Assembly: GCA_963734725.1 (NCBI GenBank)
Contig: CAVTIX010000026.1
Coordinates: forward strand, 1 to 46,379
Source of the DNA: DASXKD01 sp963734725
Lineage (GTDB): Bacteria; Actinomycetota; Actinomycetes; Streptosporangiales; Streptosporangiaceae
DNA length: 46,379 nucleotides
Direction of reading: 5' to 3'
The notes under the pieces are model-generated. The model was not told where the DNA came from. It did not search any database and was given only the letters and a program-made list of their open reading frames with translations. This document shows positions 33,818 through 41,945 of the stretch, piece after piece (positions within the stretch are counted from its first letter, which is position 1; every line of letters begins with the position of its first letter). A program made the position numbers and the translations under genes.

Positions 33818-36342
33818 AGCGTGTCCTCCTCATCCGCGCGCGCGGCGCCGGGGCCAGCCCCGTTGGGACCAGTCCACGGGTGACCATCACCGCGCGGCCG
33901 GCCGGCGCCGGGCACGGTAGCCGCCAGGTCTGCGAAACCGTCCCCATGGCCGGAACCTGGCAGCGCCTCCTCCAGTGTGGTCCCATCTCTGGCCATGCCG
34001 AGCCAGGCCGCCTCGTCACTGGCGCGCCGGTGCCATCGGAGCTTCAGGCCGGCGAAGTCGGGCTCCTGGGTCACCCGCGGGCCGACCGGGTAACCGGCCT
34101 CGCCGCTGCCGTTCACCCGCTCGATGACCGCGGCCAGTTCCAGCCAGACCCGCTCGGCAACGGTCTTGGGGTTACCCGGGCAGCGCATCTGCGGGTCCGC
34201 ACGCAGCCAGGTGCGCAGCAGCATGTCCAGGTCGGCTGGCAGGTACTCGATGAGCCCCGCGACGGGCGCCGGTTCCACCGACTCGATCAGCGCCATGATG
34301 TCGAAGAATGCGGTCGCGTCCTCGGAGAGCCAGCGGCCCGACGGGTCCACCAGCCCGAGCGCCCGCGCCTCCCGGTACATCGGCGGGTGCCCGGTCAGCA
34401 TCCGGTAGATCACCGCACCCAGGGCCCGTATGTCGGCATTCCTGCTTATCCACGTCGCATCGCGCCGCTGCATCTGTTCCGGCGGAGCATAGAACGGAGT
34501 GAAACGAGCCACCGTGGTCGTATCGTTGCCGCCGTTGACCTTTTCGTACTGCTGCGCCAGCCCAAAGTCTATGAGCTTCACCGTCAGGTCCTCGGTGAGG
34601 GCGACGTTGGCCGGCTTGAGGTCGAGGTGGACGAAGCCCCGGTCCCACGCGGCGCGGAGCCCGTCCAGTATCTGCTCGGCGAAGCGCAGGACCCGCCCGA
34701 GGGTCAGGGCATCGAGTTCGCCGGTCTCGGCGAGGTGCCGTTCCAGCGTTCCCGGATACAGCCGGGTGACGATGTAGGACCCGTACTCGGGATCGAGATC
34801 GCAGTCCAGGACCTCGGCGATGTTGTCGTGGATGTGTCCCTGCGGCAGGGACATCTCCATCTGGGCGTGCCGCCGTTCGGTGAGCACCCGTGGCCCGGCC
34901 GCCCCCGGCGGCGGCGCGATGATCTTGACGACCACCTCGAACGGGTACTCGCCATCCAGGTCCAGCGCGACGAACGGCGCGCGGCCCGACGCCGAGACGT
35001 TCGGCATCGGGCGCTTTACGTGCCAGCGGCGCCCGATCACCCAGCCAGAATCGCTGACACTGCCTCCCGTGCCGGGGATGCGCGCGCTCACGGGACCACC
35101 GCCGGGCCCGAGTCCGCCCGGCGGCCCTCCGCCGCCAGCGGCCGCCAAGGGAACAGGGTGCAGATCGGCGAGGCACCTGTCTTGGGTGATCTTGGTGACG
35201 GTCCGCTGGAGTTCGAGGTCGTACTCCCGGGCGACCGTTCTCTTCTTGCTTTCGTGATCGCTGTCGGCGGCCGCGTCGGCCAGCGCGTTCCTCCCCGCGC
35301 GCACCGCGGCGCCGCGCTGGAGCACCTCGTACAGGGTGGGCGGTGAGAAGGTCTTGAGGAGGACCGGCGCCAGGTCGAAGAACATCAGCGCCAGCCAGAC
35401 CATCAGCCTGCGCAGGAAGAACCCCGGGTTCTCCCTGGTCAGGGTGTCCAAGGCCCGCTCACGCGCCAGCAGCCCGTTGTTGGCGGCGATCACCGTGGCG
35501 GCCTGGGCTATTTGCGTCTTGGCCGCGGCGTCCAGCGTCGCAGTCTTGGCGCGCTGCCGCGCGACCGCGATGTTGACGGCCTGCTGGGCCACCTTCTGCT
35601 GGTGCAGGGCCTGCCGCCAGAGCACGAAGTCCTGCGTGGTCTGCGGGCCGAGCCCGGGGACGCCAGTGACCTCTCCCGGCGGCAGATGGCAGTTCGCCGT
35701 CAGCTCGCACAGATAAATCTTGTGCGCCCGGTTCGCCTTACCGGTGGCCGCCGCCAGGTTCTTGCGTGCCGCGGTGACGGCGCCGGCCAGCCTCGCGAGT
35801 TGCTGCTGCTCCGCAGCCTGGATCTGGGCCGTGCGCGCCTTGAGGTCGGTGGCGTGCTGGACGTTGAGCTGCTGGGTGATCTCGGGCCCGAAAATGGCCA
35901 GCACGATGGGTTCGCTGATCACCAGGCCGACGAGCGCGGCCATGGTGAACCGGACCGCGAACTGCACCGCCTTGGACCGCCGCTGCTGGCTCAGCGCCGG
36001 CGCGGCATCGGTGGCCGTCAGGGGGCCGTAGTCGATGCTGCTGACGATCCAGCGGTCGAAGTTGAGGACGACGCCGCCCCAGAGGAGGCCGACCGGAAGG
36101 TTCCAGAACCAGCCATGGTGCGGGAAGACCAGAGTTAAGGCGAGCGTCAGCGATGCCGTCGCGGCCACGGCGGTGAGCAAGACAATGGCGCCCATGGAGC
36201 AGTACCGGGCACGGTCCGGCGCCGTCTGGATGTACTGAGGGTCCGCCCCCGCGACGTGCAGCAGGAAGCTGCCGCGGTAGGACCAGATCGCCAGCAGGAT
36301 CACCGCCAGCACGACGAGGGCTACAGCGACGGTTCCCGGCAT
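33814..36342 (-). CDS. DUF4407-Ser/Thr protein kinase fusion
   Basis: An 842-residue two-part protein. Residues 1-~390 resemble DUF4407 membrane proteins: hydrophobic segments near 5-25, 48-72, 78-95, 131-155 and 315-335, with a long Ala/Gln-rich coiled-coil region between the last two (about 165-300). A Gly/Pro linker follows. The kinase domain covers about 435-720, with Lys473 (EVVVKII), catalytic Asp574 in HLDLKPAN and Asp592 in IDFGLAQ, then an APPEQ-like activation loop end. It is a Hanks-type kinase tethered to the membrane. ATG 36342 has GGGAGG 7 nt upstream. It lies between an FHA-domain gene and an unknown gene in one operon. I know of no characterised protein with this order. Confidence 0.85.
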   Translation of the reverse strand: MPGTVAVALVVLAVILLAIWSYRGSFLLHVAGADPQYIQTAPDRARYCSMGAIVLLTAVAATASLTLALTLVFPHHGWFWNLPVGLLWGGVVLNFDRWIVSSIDYGPLTATDAAPALSQQRRSKAVQFAVRFTMAALVGLVISEPIVLAIFGPEITQQLNVQHATDLKARTAQIQAAEQQQLARLAGAVTAARKNLAAATGKANRAHKIYLCELTANCHLPPGEVTGVPGLGPQTTQDFVLWRQALHQQKVAQQAVNIAVARQRAKTATLDAAAKTQIAQAATVIAANNGLLARERALDTLTRENPGFFLRRLMVWLALMFFDLAPVLLKTFSPPTLYEVLQRGAAVRAGRNALADAAADSDHESKKRTVAREYDLELQRTVTKITQDRCLADLHPVPLAAAGGGGPPGGLGPGGGPVSARIPGTGGSVSDSGWVIGRRWHVKRPMPNVSASGRAPFVALDLDGEYPFEVVVKIIAPPPGAAGPRVLTERRHAQMEMSLPQGHIHDNIAEVLDCDLDPEYGSYIVTRLYPGTLERHLAETGELDALTLGRVLRFAEQILDGLRAAWDRGFVHLDLKPANVALTEDLTVKLIDFGLAQQYEKVNGGNDTTTVARFTPFYAPPEQMQRRDATWISRNADIRALGAVIYRMLTGHPPMYREARALGLVDPSGRWLSEDATAFFDIMALIESVEPAPVAGLIEYLPADLDMLLRTWLRADPQMRCPGNPKTVAERVWLELAAVIERVNGSGEAGYPVGPRVTQEPDFAGLKLRWHRRASDEAAWLGMARDGTTLEEALPGSGHGDGFADLAATVPGAGRPRGDGHPWTGPNGAGPGAARADEEDTL

Positions 36343-36434
36343 GACGATTCCTCCCAGACTGCGCGCGGCGGCCGGGCGGGCCTAGGGCAGGGGCCCGGTC
36401 GGGATCGGGACGGCGGGCATGCTCGTGCCGCGCC

Positions 36435-37619
36435 TTATGCGGGGACGATCTGGACTCGCGACACAAGGGCGCCCGGCTGATTTCCCCAGCGGATCAAGTC
36501 GCCATCGCGGACCACCTGCTCGCCCCGCGCCGGCATCTCGTTCACCATCAGCCCGTTCCGGCCCAGCCCGGTGACCCACCACTGACCGGCGCGGAAGACG
36601 AACGTGGCGTGCACCCGGGAGACCGTGGGTTCTTCGGGCAGCAGCAGCTCCACGACGGCGCCTCTCCCGGCCCGGGCGCCGGAGACACGGGTCTCGACCG
36701 CGGATCCCGCGGTCACCAGCCGCAACAGGGGGACACTGGAGACCGCGCCGACGGTCAGCAGATCGGTCGGCAGCGCCCGTGCGCCGCCACCGGCGATGTG
36801 TGGCCCGCCGTCACCGGAGTCCAGCGTCCGGCCATCGCTGGCCTGGAAGGTCCTGGCCTCAGCGGCTCGGAATCCGAACCCGCCGGCCGCTGCTGGCCCG
36901 GCGCTCGCCTGCCCGGCGCCTGCCGCGTACCCGGTTCCCCCCGCCCGCACGGGACCAGCCGCGTACCCGGTTCCCCCCGCCCGCACGGCACCTGCCGCAT
37001 GCCCGGCGCCCACCGCCTGCGCGGCGCCGTCCGGTACGGCGCTCACCGCGTGCGCGGCGCCCACCAGGCGCCCTTGGCGGAGGCGATAGCGGCCGGCCAG
37101 CACATCCGGGTCGCTGGCGACCCGGACCGTGACCGGGCCATCGCCGCCGAGATGGGCTGCGTGCTCACCGACGCAGCTTTGGTACGCCTCGCACGCCCAA
37201 GAATCGATCAGGCGCTGATCCATGACCTCAGTGAGCGAGGCGAAGTCGTCCGCGTTCATGAGCACTTCGAGAGCGTTCGGGGCGAGCAGCGACCCCGATG
37301 GGGTCACGATGAAGACCTCCGGCAGGTGCCGCAGGGCGAGTTGCAGCACCTCGCGCCCGTCCCGCCACGGCCGCTCGCCCATTCGCTGGACCCACGGATG
37401 ATCGCGGTCGACGCCCAGCCACCGCAACGCCATCAGGCTTAGGCCGACCGCGGTCGCCAGCATCAGCAACATGACGGTGGCGACGGTTACCGAATCCGTG
37501 CCCCGCAGGAACAGCAGCCACATGCCAGCCGCGCCGATGAGCACAACCCATCGCCTCCGGCTGCGGCTCCGCAGCGGAGCGCGGGGCAGGCGGCGAGGCC
37601 CGTCCCGGCGATCAGCCAT
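36435..37619 (-). CDS. Membrane-anchored FHA domain protein
   Basis: A 394-residue protein. Two hydrophobic segments near the N-terminus (WVVLIGAAGMWLLFL and VTVATVMLLMLATAVGLSLM) anchor it. A ~120-residue middle domain contains LRHLPEVFIVTPSGSLLAPN and NALEVLMNADDFASL. An Ala/Gly-rich repeat region follows (see the repeat entry). The C-terminal FHA domain has EEPTVSRVHATFVF and GLGRNGLMVN, the phosphothreonine-binding signature. FHA proteins recruit or are regulated by Ser/Thr kinases, and the kinase gene lies 92 bp downstream on the same strand. Middle domain and repeats resemble mycobacterial FhaA-type layout only in outline. ATG 37619 is preferred, with a weak ribosome binding site. Confidence 0.82.
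   Translation of the reverse strand: MADRRDGPRRLPRAPLRSRSRRRWVVLIGAAGMWLLFLRGTDSVTVATVMLLMLATAVGLSLMALRWLGVDRDHPWVQRMGERPWRDGREVLQLALRHLPEVFIVTPSGSLLAPNALEVLMNADDFASLTEVMDQRLIDSWACEAYQSCVGEHAAHLGGDGPVTVRVASDPDVLAGRYRLRQGRLVGAAHAVSAVPDGAAQAVGAGHAAGAVRAGGTGYAAGPVRAGGTGYAAGAGQASAGPAAAGGFGFRAAEARTFQASDGRTLDSGDGGPHIAGGGARALPTDLLTVGAVSSVPLLRLVTAGSAVETRVSGARAGRGAVVELLLPEEPTVSRVHATFVFRAGQWWVTGLGRNGLMVNEMPARGEQVVRDGDLIRWGNQPGALVSRVQIVPA
36922..36993 (-). repeat. 36-bp tandem repeat inside the FHA gene
   Basis: Two near-identical 36-bp units (36922-36957, 36958-36993), with a third, diverged unit beginning at 36994, encode 12-residue Gly/Ala repeats (AVRAGGTGYAAG) in the linker before the FHA domain. 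The length keeps the reading frame. Such repeats expand and shrink easily and probably form a flexible spacer. Confidence 0.75.
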
Positions 37620-38139
37620 AACAGCACCATCCCGAAGCGCAGACCGGGCGCACGTTGGCCCGGCTCGTCTGGCAAGGATGCGAAGCATGGTTCGGGTGGG
37701 TCAACGGATAAGGCCCACTTTCCAGATATCTGGAAGACTCCGCCAGGCGGCGCAAGCCACTCGCCGAGGCTCTCGGCCTGGCGACGCCAGCGACACTTGA
37801 TCAAGAGCGCAGAATGTGGGGCTGCCCTCACGTTTGCCCCGGCGGCGTACGTAGTCAGTGACACCGAGCTTGACCGGTTCCGTGCCCGCAAGCGGGTGAG
37901 CGAGGCCGCGCTAGCTAGCCCCCGGGACCGGCGCACCCAGGTGCCCCGGCCCTAATCCTGGCGGGCTGGTGCTGCAAGGCTCAGCTGGCGGGTGTCGATT
38001 CCGGCGGCTCCTGTTCGTGACCAAGGTGAGCCCGCCACCAGCCGGGTGCCACGGAACCCGGAAGGGACCGGGCGGGCTCACCGAGGAACCACCCGCGTGC
38101 CCGCCCCGCCAGGCGGGCCGGCCAGAACAGGAGAGCACC
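37620..38139. other. Divergent intergenic region, no gene seen
   Basis: 520 bp between the FHA gene (leftward) and the DHFR-like gene (rightward). A minus-strand frame at 37487-37936 overlaps the FHA start and has random-looking composition. On the plus strand a stretch ending near 37955 (AYVVSDTELDRFRARKRVSE) reads like the tail of a protein but has no start, so it may be a remnant. The ribosome binding site AGGAGA for the DHFR-like gene lies at 38129-38134. Confidence 0.35.
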
Positions 38140-38721
38140 ATGGGCAAGCTGGTCGTCACCGAGTTCATCACGCTCGACGGGATCATCGAGGATCCGGGAG
38201 GCAGCGAGGGCACCGAGCACGGCGGCTGGAGCTTCCGCCACCCGGCCCCGGAGGGCCAGCAGTTCAAGGGCGAGGAACTGGAGCGCGCCGACGCCCAGCT
38301 GCTCGGGCGCGTCACCTACGAGGGGTTCGCCGCCGCCTGGCCGGCGATGGAGGAATCCGGCGGCGACTTCGCGAAGAAGATGAACGCCATGCCGAAGTAC
38401 GTCGTCTCCACCACACTCACCGAGGCGACCTGGACCAACACCACAATCCTCCGGGGCGCCGACCTGGCGGCCGAGGTGTCCCGGGTGAAGGACCAGCACG
38501 AGGGCGACATCCTGGTCGCCGGGAGCGCGGCGCTGGTGCATTCGCTGACCGAACTCGGCCTGGTGGACGAGTACCGGCTGATGGTGCACCCGGTCGTGCT
38601 CGGCGCGGGCAAGCGGCTGTTCACCGGCGTAGGACCCGACCTCGAACTGGCCGAGATGCGCAAGGGCGGCCCCGATGTCCTGCTGCTGATCTACCGCCCG
38701 GCGAAGAGTGCGGCAGACTGA
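38140..38721 (+). CDS. Dihydrofolate reductase/RibD C-terminal-like family protein
   Basis: A 193-residue protein of the group often annotated as dihydrofolate reductase family (RibD C-terminal-like). Features: MGKLVVTEFITLDGIIEDPG, DAQLLGRVTYEGFAAAWPAM, YVVSTTLTEATWTNTTIL, GDILVAGSAALVHSLTELGL and DEYRLMVHPVVLGAGKRLF. These proteins have an NADPH-binding reductase fold but generally unknown substrates, and are not the housekeeping DHFR. ATG 38140 is chosen for AGGAGA six nt upstream; the open frame before it is low-complexity. Four bases after its stop the MDR oxidoreductase gene begins, so the two form an operon. Confidence 0.88.
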   Translation: MGKLVVTEFITLDGIIEDPGGSEGTEHGGWSFRHPAPEGQQFKGEELERADAQLLGRVTYEGFAAAWPAMEESGGDFAKKMNAMPKYVVSTTLTEATWTNTTILRGADLAAEVSRVKDQHEGDILVAGSAALVHSLTELGLVDEYRLMVHPVVLGAGKRLFTGVGPDLELAEMRKGGPDVLLLIYRPAKSAAD

Positions 38722-38725
38722 CCTC

Positions 38726-39736
38726 GTGACCCAAGTGAACAAGCAGGTGCGGCTCGCTGCCCGTCCGTCCGGGCTGCCGACAGCCGCCGACTGGACGATC
38801 ACCAGCGAGCCGGCGCCGGCTCCCGGGCCGGGGCAGCTTGTGGTGGCGGTCTCGCATGTGTCCGTCGATCCGGCGATGCGCGGGTGGATGAACGCCGCCC
38901 GGTCCTACATCCCGCCGGTGGAACTGGGCGAGGTCATGCGGGCCGGCGGGATCGGGAAGGTCACCGCCTCCGAGCACCCCGGGTTCGCGGTCGGCGACGA
39001 TGTCTCCGGCGCGTTCGGCGTCCAGGACTACGCGGTGTCCGACGGGAAGGGCGTCAACAAGCTTGACGGCTCGCTGGCGCCCCTCACCGCGTACCTGGGC
39101 GTGCTCGGCATGCCAGGGCTCACCGCCTACTTCGGCCTGCTGGACACCGGGCGGGCCTCCGCGGGCGACACGGTCGTCGTGTCCGGCGCGGCCGGAGCGG
39201 TGGGCAGCATCGCGGGCCAGATCGCCAAGCTCAAGGGCTGCAAGGTGATCGGCATCGCCGGCGGCCCGGACAAGTGCCGCCTGCTGCTGGAGGAGTTCGG
39301 CTTCGACGCCGCGGTCGACTACAAGAGCGACGACCTGCGCTCGGCGCTGCGCCAGCACGCGCCGGACGGCGTCGACGTGTACTTCGACAACGTGGGCGGC
39401 GATGTCCTCGATGCCGTGCTCACCCGCCTGGCCAGGGGGGCCAGGATCGTCTTGTGCGGCGCGGTGTCGCAGTACAACGCGCAGCAGGTGCGTGGCCCGG
39501 CGAACTATCTGTCGCTGCTGGTGTCGCGCGCGTCCATGACCGGCATGCTGGTCTTCGACTATCACGACCGGTTCGGTCCGGCCATAGCCGAGCTCGCGCA
39601 GTGGCTCGGCGAGGGCCGGCTCGTCGCACGGGAGCACATCGTGCACGGCAGCGTCACAGACTTCCCCGAGGTGCTGCTGATGCTCTTCACCGGTGAGAAC
39701 ACCGGCAAGCTCATCCTCGCCACTGGCGCCCGCTGA
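38726..39736 (+). CDS. MDR family NADP-dependent oxidoreductase (zinc-independent)
   Basis: A 336-residue medium-chain reductase of the leukotriene B4 dehydrogenase/prostaglandin reductase type. It lacks the zinc-binding cysteines of alcohol dehydrogenases. Visible motifs: HVSVDPAMRGWMNAARSYIP, the nucleotide-binding VVVSGAAGAVGSIAGQIAKL, DGVDVYFDNVGGDVLDAVL and the GRLVAREHIVHG tail. Such enzymes reduce alpha,beta-unsaturated ketones with NADPH. GTG 38726 (four bases after the upstream stop) fits coupled translation; GTG 38708 would overlap the previous gene. It ends 12 bp from the convergent WS/DGAT stop. Confidence 0.88.
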   Translation: MTQVNKQVRLAARPSGLPTAADWTITSEPAPAPGPGQLVVAVSHVSVDPAMRGWMNAARSYIPPVELGEVMRAGGIGKVTASEHPGFAVGDDVSGAFGVQDYAVSDGKGVNKLDGSLAPLTAYLGVLGMPGLTAYFGLLDTGRASAGDTVVVSGAAGAVGSIAGQIAKLKGCKVIGIAGGPDKCRLLLEEFGFDAAVDYKSDDLRSALRQHAPDGVDVYFDNVGGDVLDAVLTRLARGARIVLCGAVSQYNAQQVRGPANYLSLLVSRASMTGMLVFDYHDRFGPAIAELAQWLGEGRLVAREHIVHGSVTDFPEVLLMLFTGENTGKLILATGAR

Positions 39737-39748
39737 CGGGGGCAGGCT

Positions 39749-41221
39749 TCACTTGGCCTTGCGCGCGGGCCTGGCCGGGCGCGGGGCCCCGGCCGGGCGC
39801 GGGGCGGCCTTGGCCAGCAGTTCCAGCTCGTCGACCAGGTGGCTGGCGAGCGTGTCGAGATCCGGGACCAGCTCACGGCAGCTGGTGAGCCCGAAGTGCA
39901 ACCGGCCCAGGTAGCCCACCAACGTGATGTTCAGGCCCTGCCCGGCGGTGATCACCGACACCGGGTAGTGCGCCAGCAGCTTGGCTCCGCATAGGTAGAC
40001 CGGCACGTTCGGGCCGGGCACGTTGGAGATCGTCACGTTGAACGGCGGCAGCCGGTGCAGCAGCCCGGTGGCGAACACCACGCGCGCGGCCCGGGCCGTC
40101 AGCGCCGGCACGGCGAAGTCGCTGATCTGATCGACAAGGCCCTGCGGGATGGCCGCCTGCTGCGCCTTGGCGATCTGCGTCGCGGCGTGCGCGGTCTCCA
40201 GCCGCTTCTCCGGGTCGTGGAGGTTGGTCGGCAACATTGCCAGCATCGCGGACACCTTGTTGCCCAGCGCGCCCTTGCTGGCCGGATCCCGGACCGACAC
40301 CGGGATCATCGCGATCAGTGGCGCCTCGGGCAGCGCGTTGTGGTCAGTGAGCCAGCGCCGCAGCGCGCCCGCGCACATGGCCAGGACAACGTCGTTGACC
40401 GAGACGCCGTGTGCGGCCTTGACCGCCTTCACCACGTCCAGGTCCACGCTGCGGAAGGCGACTCGCCGGTGCGGTGTGATCGGCCGGTTGAACGGCGTCG
40501 CCGGCGCCCGGCCCGCCGTGGTCGGGATGACCTCTCCGTCGCCGCGGTTCAGGCCTAGCACCCCGCCGACCAGCGTCCCGACGCTCGGCGCCAGCGTGGG
40601 CAGCACGCGCACCATTTCATTTGCAATACGCACACTCTGCACGGGCCGTACCGCCAGCCGCGCAGCAGCCAGCGTGGCGATCGTGACCAGGCCGGGCGGC
40701 CGGACGGGCACGAACGGATCGCTGGGCGGCAGTTCCCGGCCGTCCGGGGACAGGTCAAGCAGGACGGTGAGTAGTTCCGCACCGGACACGCCGTCGATCG
40801 CGGAGTGGTGGATCTTCGTGTACACCGCGCAGCGGCCCTTGGCCAGCCCGGTGATCAAGTAGATCTCCCACAAGGGGCGGCTGCGGTCCAGCGGGCGCGC
40901 GTGCAGCCGGGCAACCTGCTCGGTGAGCTGGGCCTCCGAGCCGGGCCGCGGCAGCGCGATCTCCCGGATGTGGTACTCGACGTCGAAGTCCGGGTCGTCG
41001 ACCCAGTAGGGCTGATCCAGGCCGAGCGGCACGTTCAGCAGCTTGCGCCGTAGCACCGGGACAAGCGGCAGCCGCTCTCCGAGCACCCCGGTGAGCCGGG
41101 CCAGGTCCAGCGGCTGCGGCGCCTCCCTGGGGTCCAGCACGCACACGCCGCCGACGTGGCCGGTGGTGTTGGCCGTCTCCAGGGCGAGGAAGGCTGCGTC
41201 GAGCCCGGTCAGTTGCTGCAT
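39749..41221 (-). CDS. Wax ester synthase/diacylglycerol acyltransferase (WS/DGAT)
   Basis: A 490-residue acyltransferase with active-site HHxxxDG at residues 138-144 (HHSAIDG), the N-terminal QLTGLDAAFLALET, the RPLWEIYLI segment and a C-terminal ISNVPGPNVPVYL. Members esterify acyl-CoA to diacylglycerol or fatty alcohols, building storage lipid; they are numerous in actinomycetes. Length is typical. The last ~20 residues are a Lys/Arg/Pro/Ala tail. ATG 41221 fits the ribosome binding site GAGGAGG six nt upstream; GTG 41224 would be too close. Relation to the carboxylase/KAS III module 16-24 kb away is possible only as shared lipid metabolism. Confidence 0.92.
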   Translation of the reverse strand: MQQLTGLDAAFLALETANTTGHVGGVCVLDPREAPQPLDLARLTGVLGERLPLVPVLRRKLLNVPLGLDQPYWVDDPDFDVEYHIREIALPRPGSEAQLTEQVARLHARPLDRSRPLWEIYLITGLAKGRCAVYTKIHHSAIDGVSGAELLTVLLDLSPDGRELPPSDPFVPVRPPGLVTIATLAAARLAVRPVQSVRIANEMVRVLPTLAPSVGTLVGGVLGLNRGDGEVIPTTAGRAPATPFNRPITPHRRVAFRSVDLDVVKAVKAAHGVSVNDVVLAMCAGALRRWLTDHNALPEAPLIAMIPVSVRDPASKGALGNKVSAMLAMLPTNLHDPEKRLETAHAATQIAKAQQAAIPQGLVDQISDFAVPALTARAARVVFATGLLHRLPPFNVTISNVPGPNVPVYLCGAKLLAHYPVSVITAGQGLNITLVGYLGRLHFGLTSCRELVPDLDTLASHLVDELELLAKAAPRPAGAPRPARPARKAK

Positions 41222-41443
41222 CACGGCCCTCCTCGGTTTCGCTCAACCCTGCCACCGAAGCGATCACCCCGGCAATCGCCATGTCGCCGCCCGTCCGCCG
41301 GCCGTCCCGGCCGCCCGTCCCGCCGCCTCACCCGGGCCGTTTCACGTGATATCACCCGCGGAACGACTGGCACGGCATCCGGTTTGTCCTAGTTCGGAGA
41401 GCCATATGCCGTGATAGGCGCGCGACTCGGGCCGATCGCAGGG

Positions 41444-41650
41444 TCAGAGATCGTCTTCGATCCTGCCGGGGCCGTCCTGGCGGAAGTACTTGCGGTCTTC
41501 CGCCTCCATCCGCTCGACGTCCGCTTCCGCCGCCCGCCTGATCTCTTCGAGCTTCGGGTCCGGGGGGCGGCCGCGCGGCATGACCAAGCGCTGGAACAGG
41601 CCCGGCGCCGCCGGGTCCCGGGGAGCTTTCTTCCGGGAGAAAAGGCGCAT
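41444..41650 (-). CDS. Small charged hypothetical protein, 68 aa
   Basis: A short gene beginning MRLFSRKKAPRDPAAPGLFQ and ending in a charged helix (EEIRRAAEADVERMEAEDRK, then YFRQDGPGRIEDDL). GAGGAG lies 6 nt before ATG 41650, which decides the start. Basic N-terminus and acidic helical C-terminus suggest a small regulatory or structural protein; no family is recognised. It lies between the WS/DGAT and NRAMP genes on the same strand. Confidence 0.6.
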   Translation of the reverse strand: MRLFSRKKAPRDPAAPGLFQRLVMPRGRPPDPKLEEIRRAAEADVERMEAEDRKYFRQDGPGRIEDDL

Positions 41651-41945
41651 CGTCGGCTCCTCGGTCGATATCTTCGGCGTTCCCCATGGCAGCCGTTTCA
41701 TTCGGTGGGGAGGGGCGCCGGCTTGATCCAGACGAGCGAGCACCGCCCCGTGCAGGTGGCGGCGGAAGCGGGCGCCCGGCAGGACACGCGCGGCCAGGCG
41801 CCGCATGGCCGGGCAGGTAAGCGGCGGCGGCCAGACGATAGGGCATGCGCCGCGGATCTGGCGATGCCCGGCCCGTCATCCATGCTGCCGGGTCTGCTCC
41901 CGGCTACCCCCGCCCGTCGCCGTGAGATGCCGGTCTGCCGCCCGG

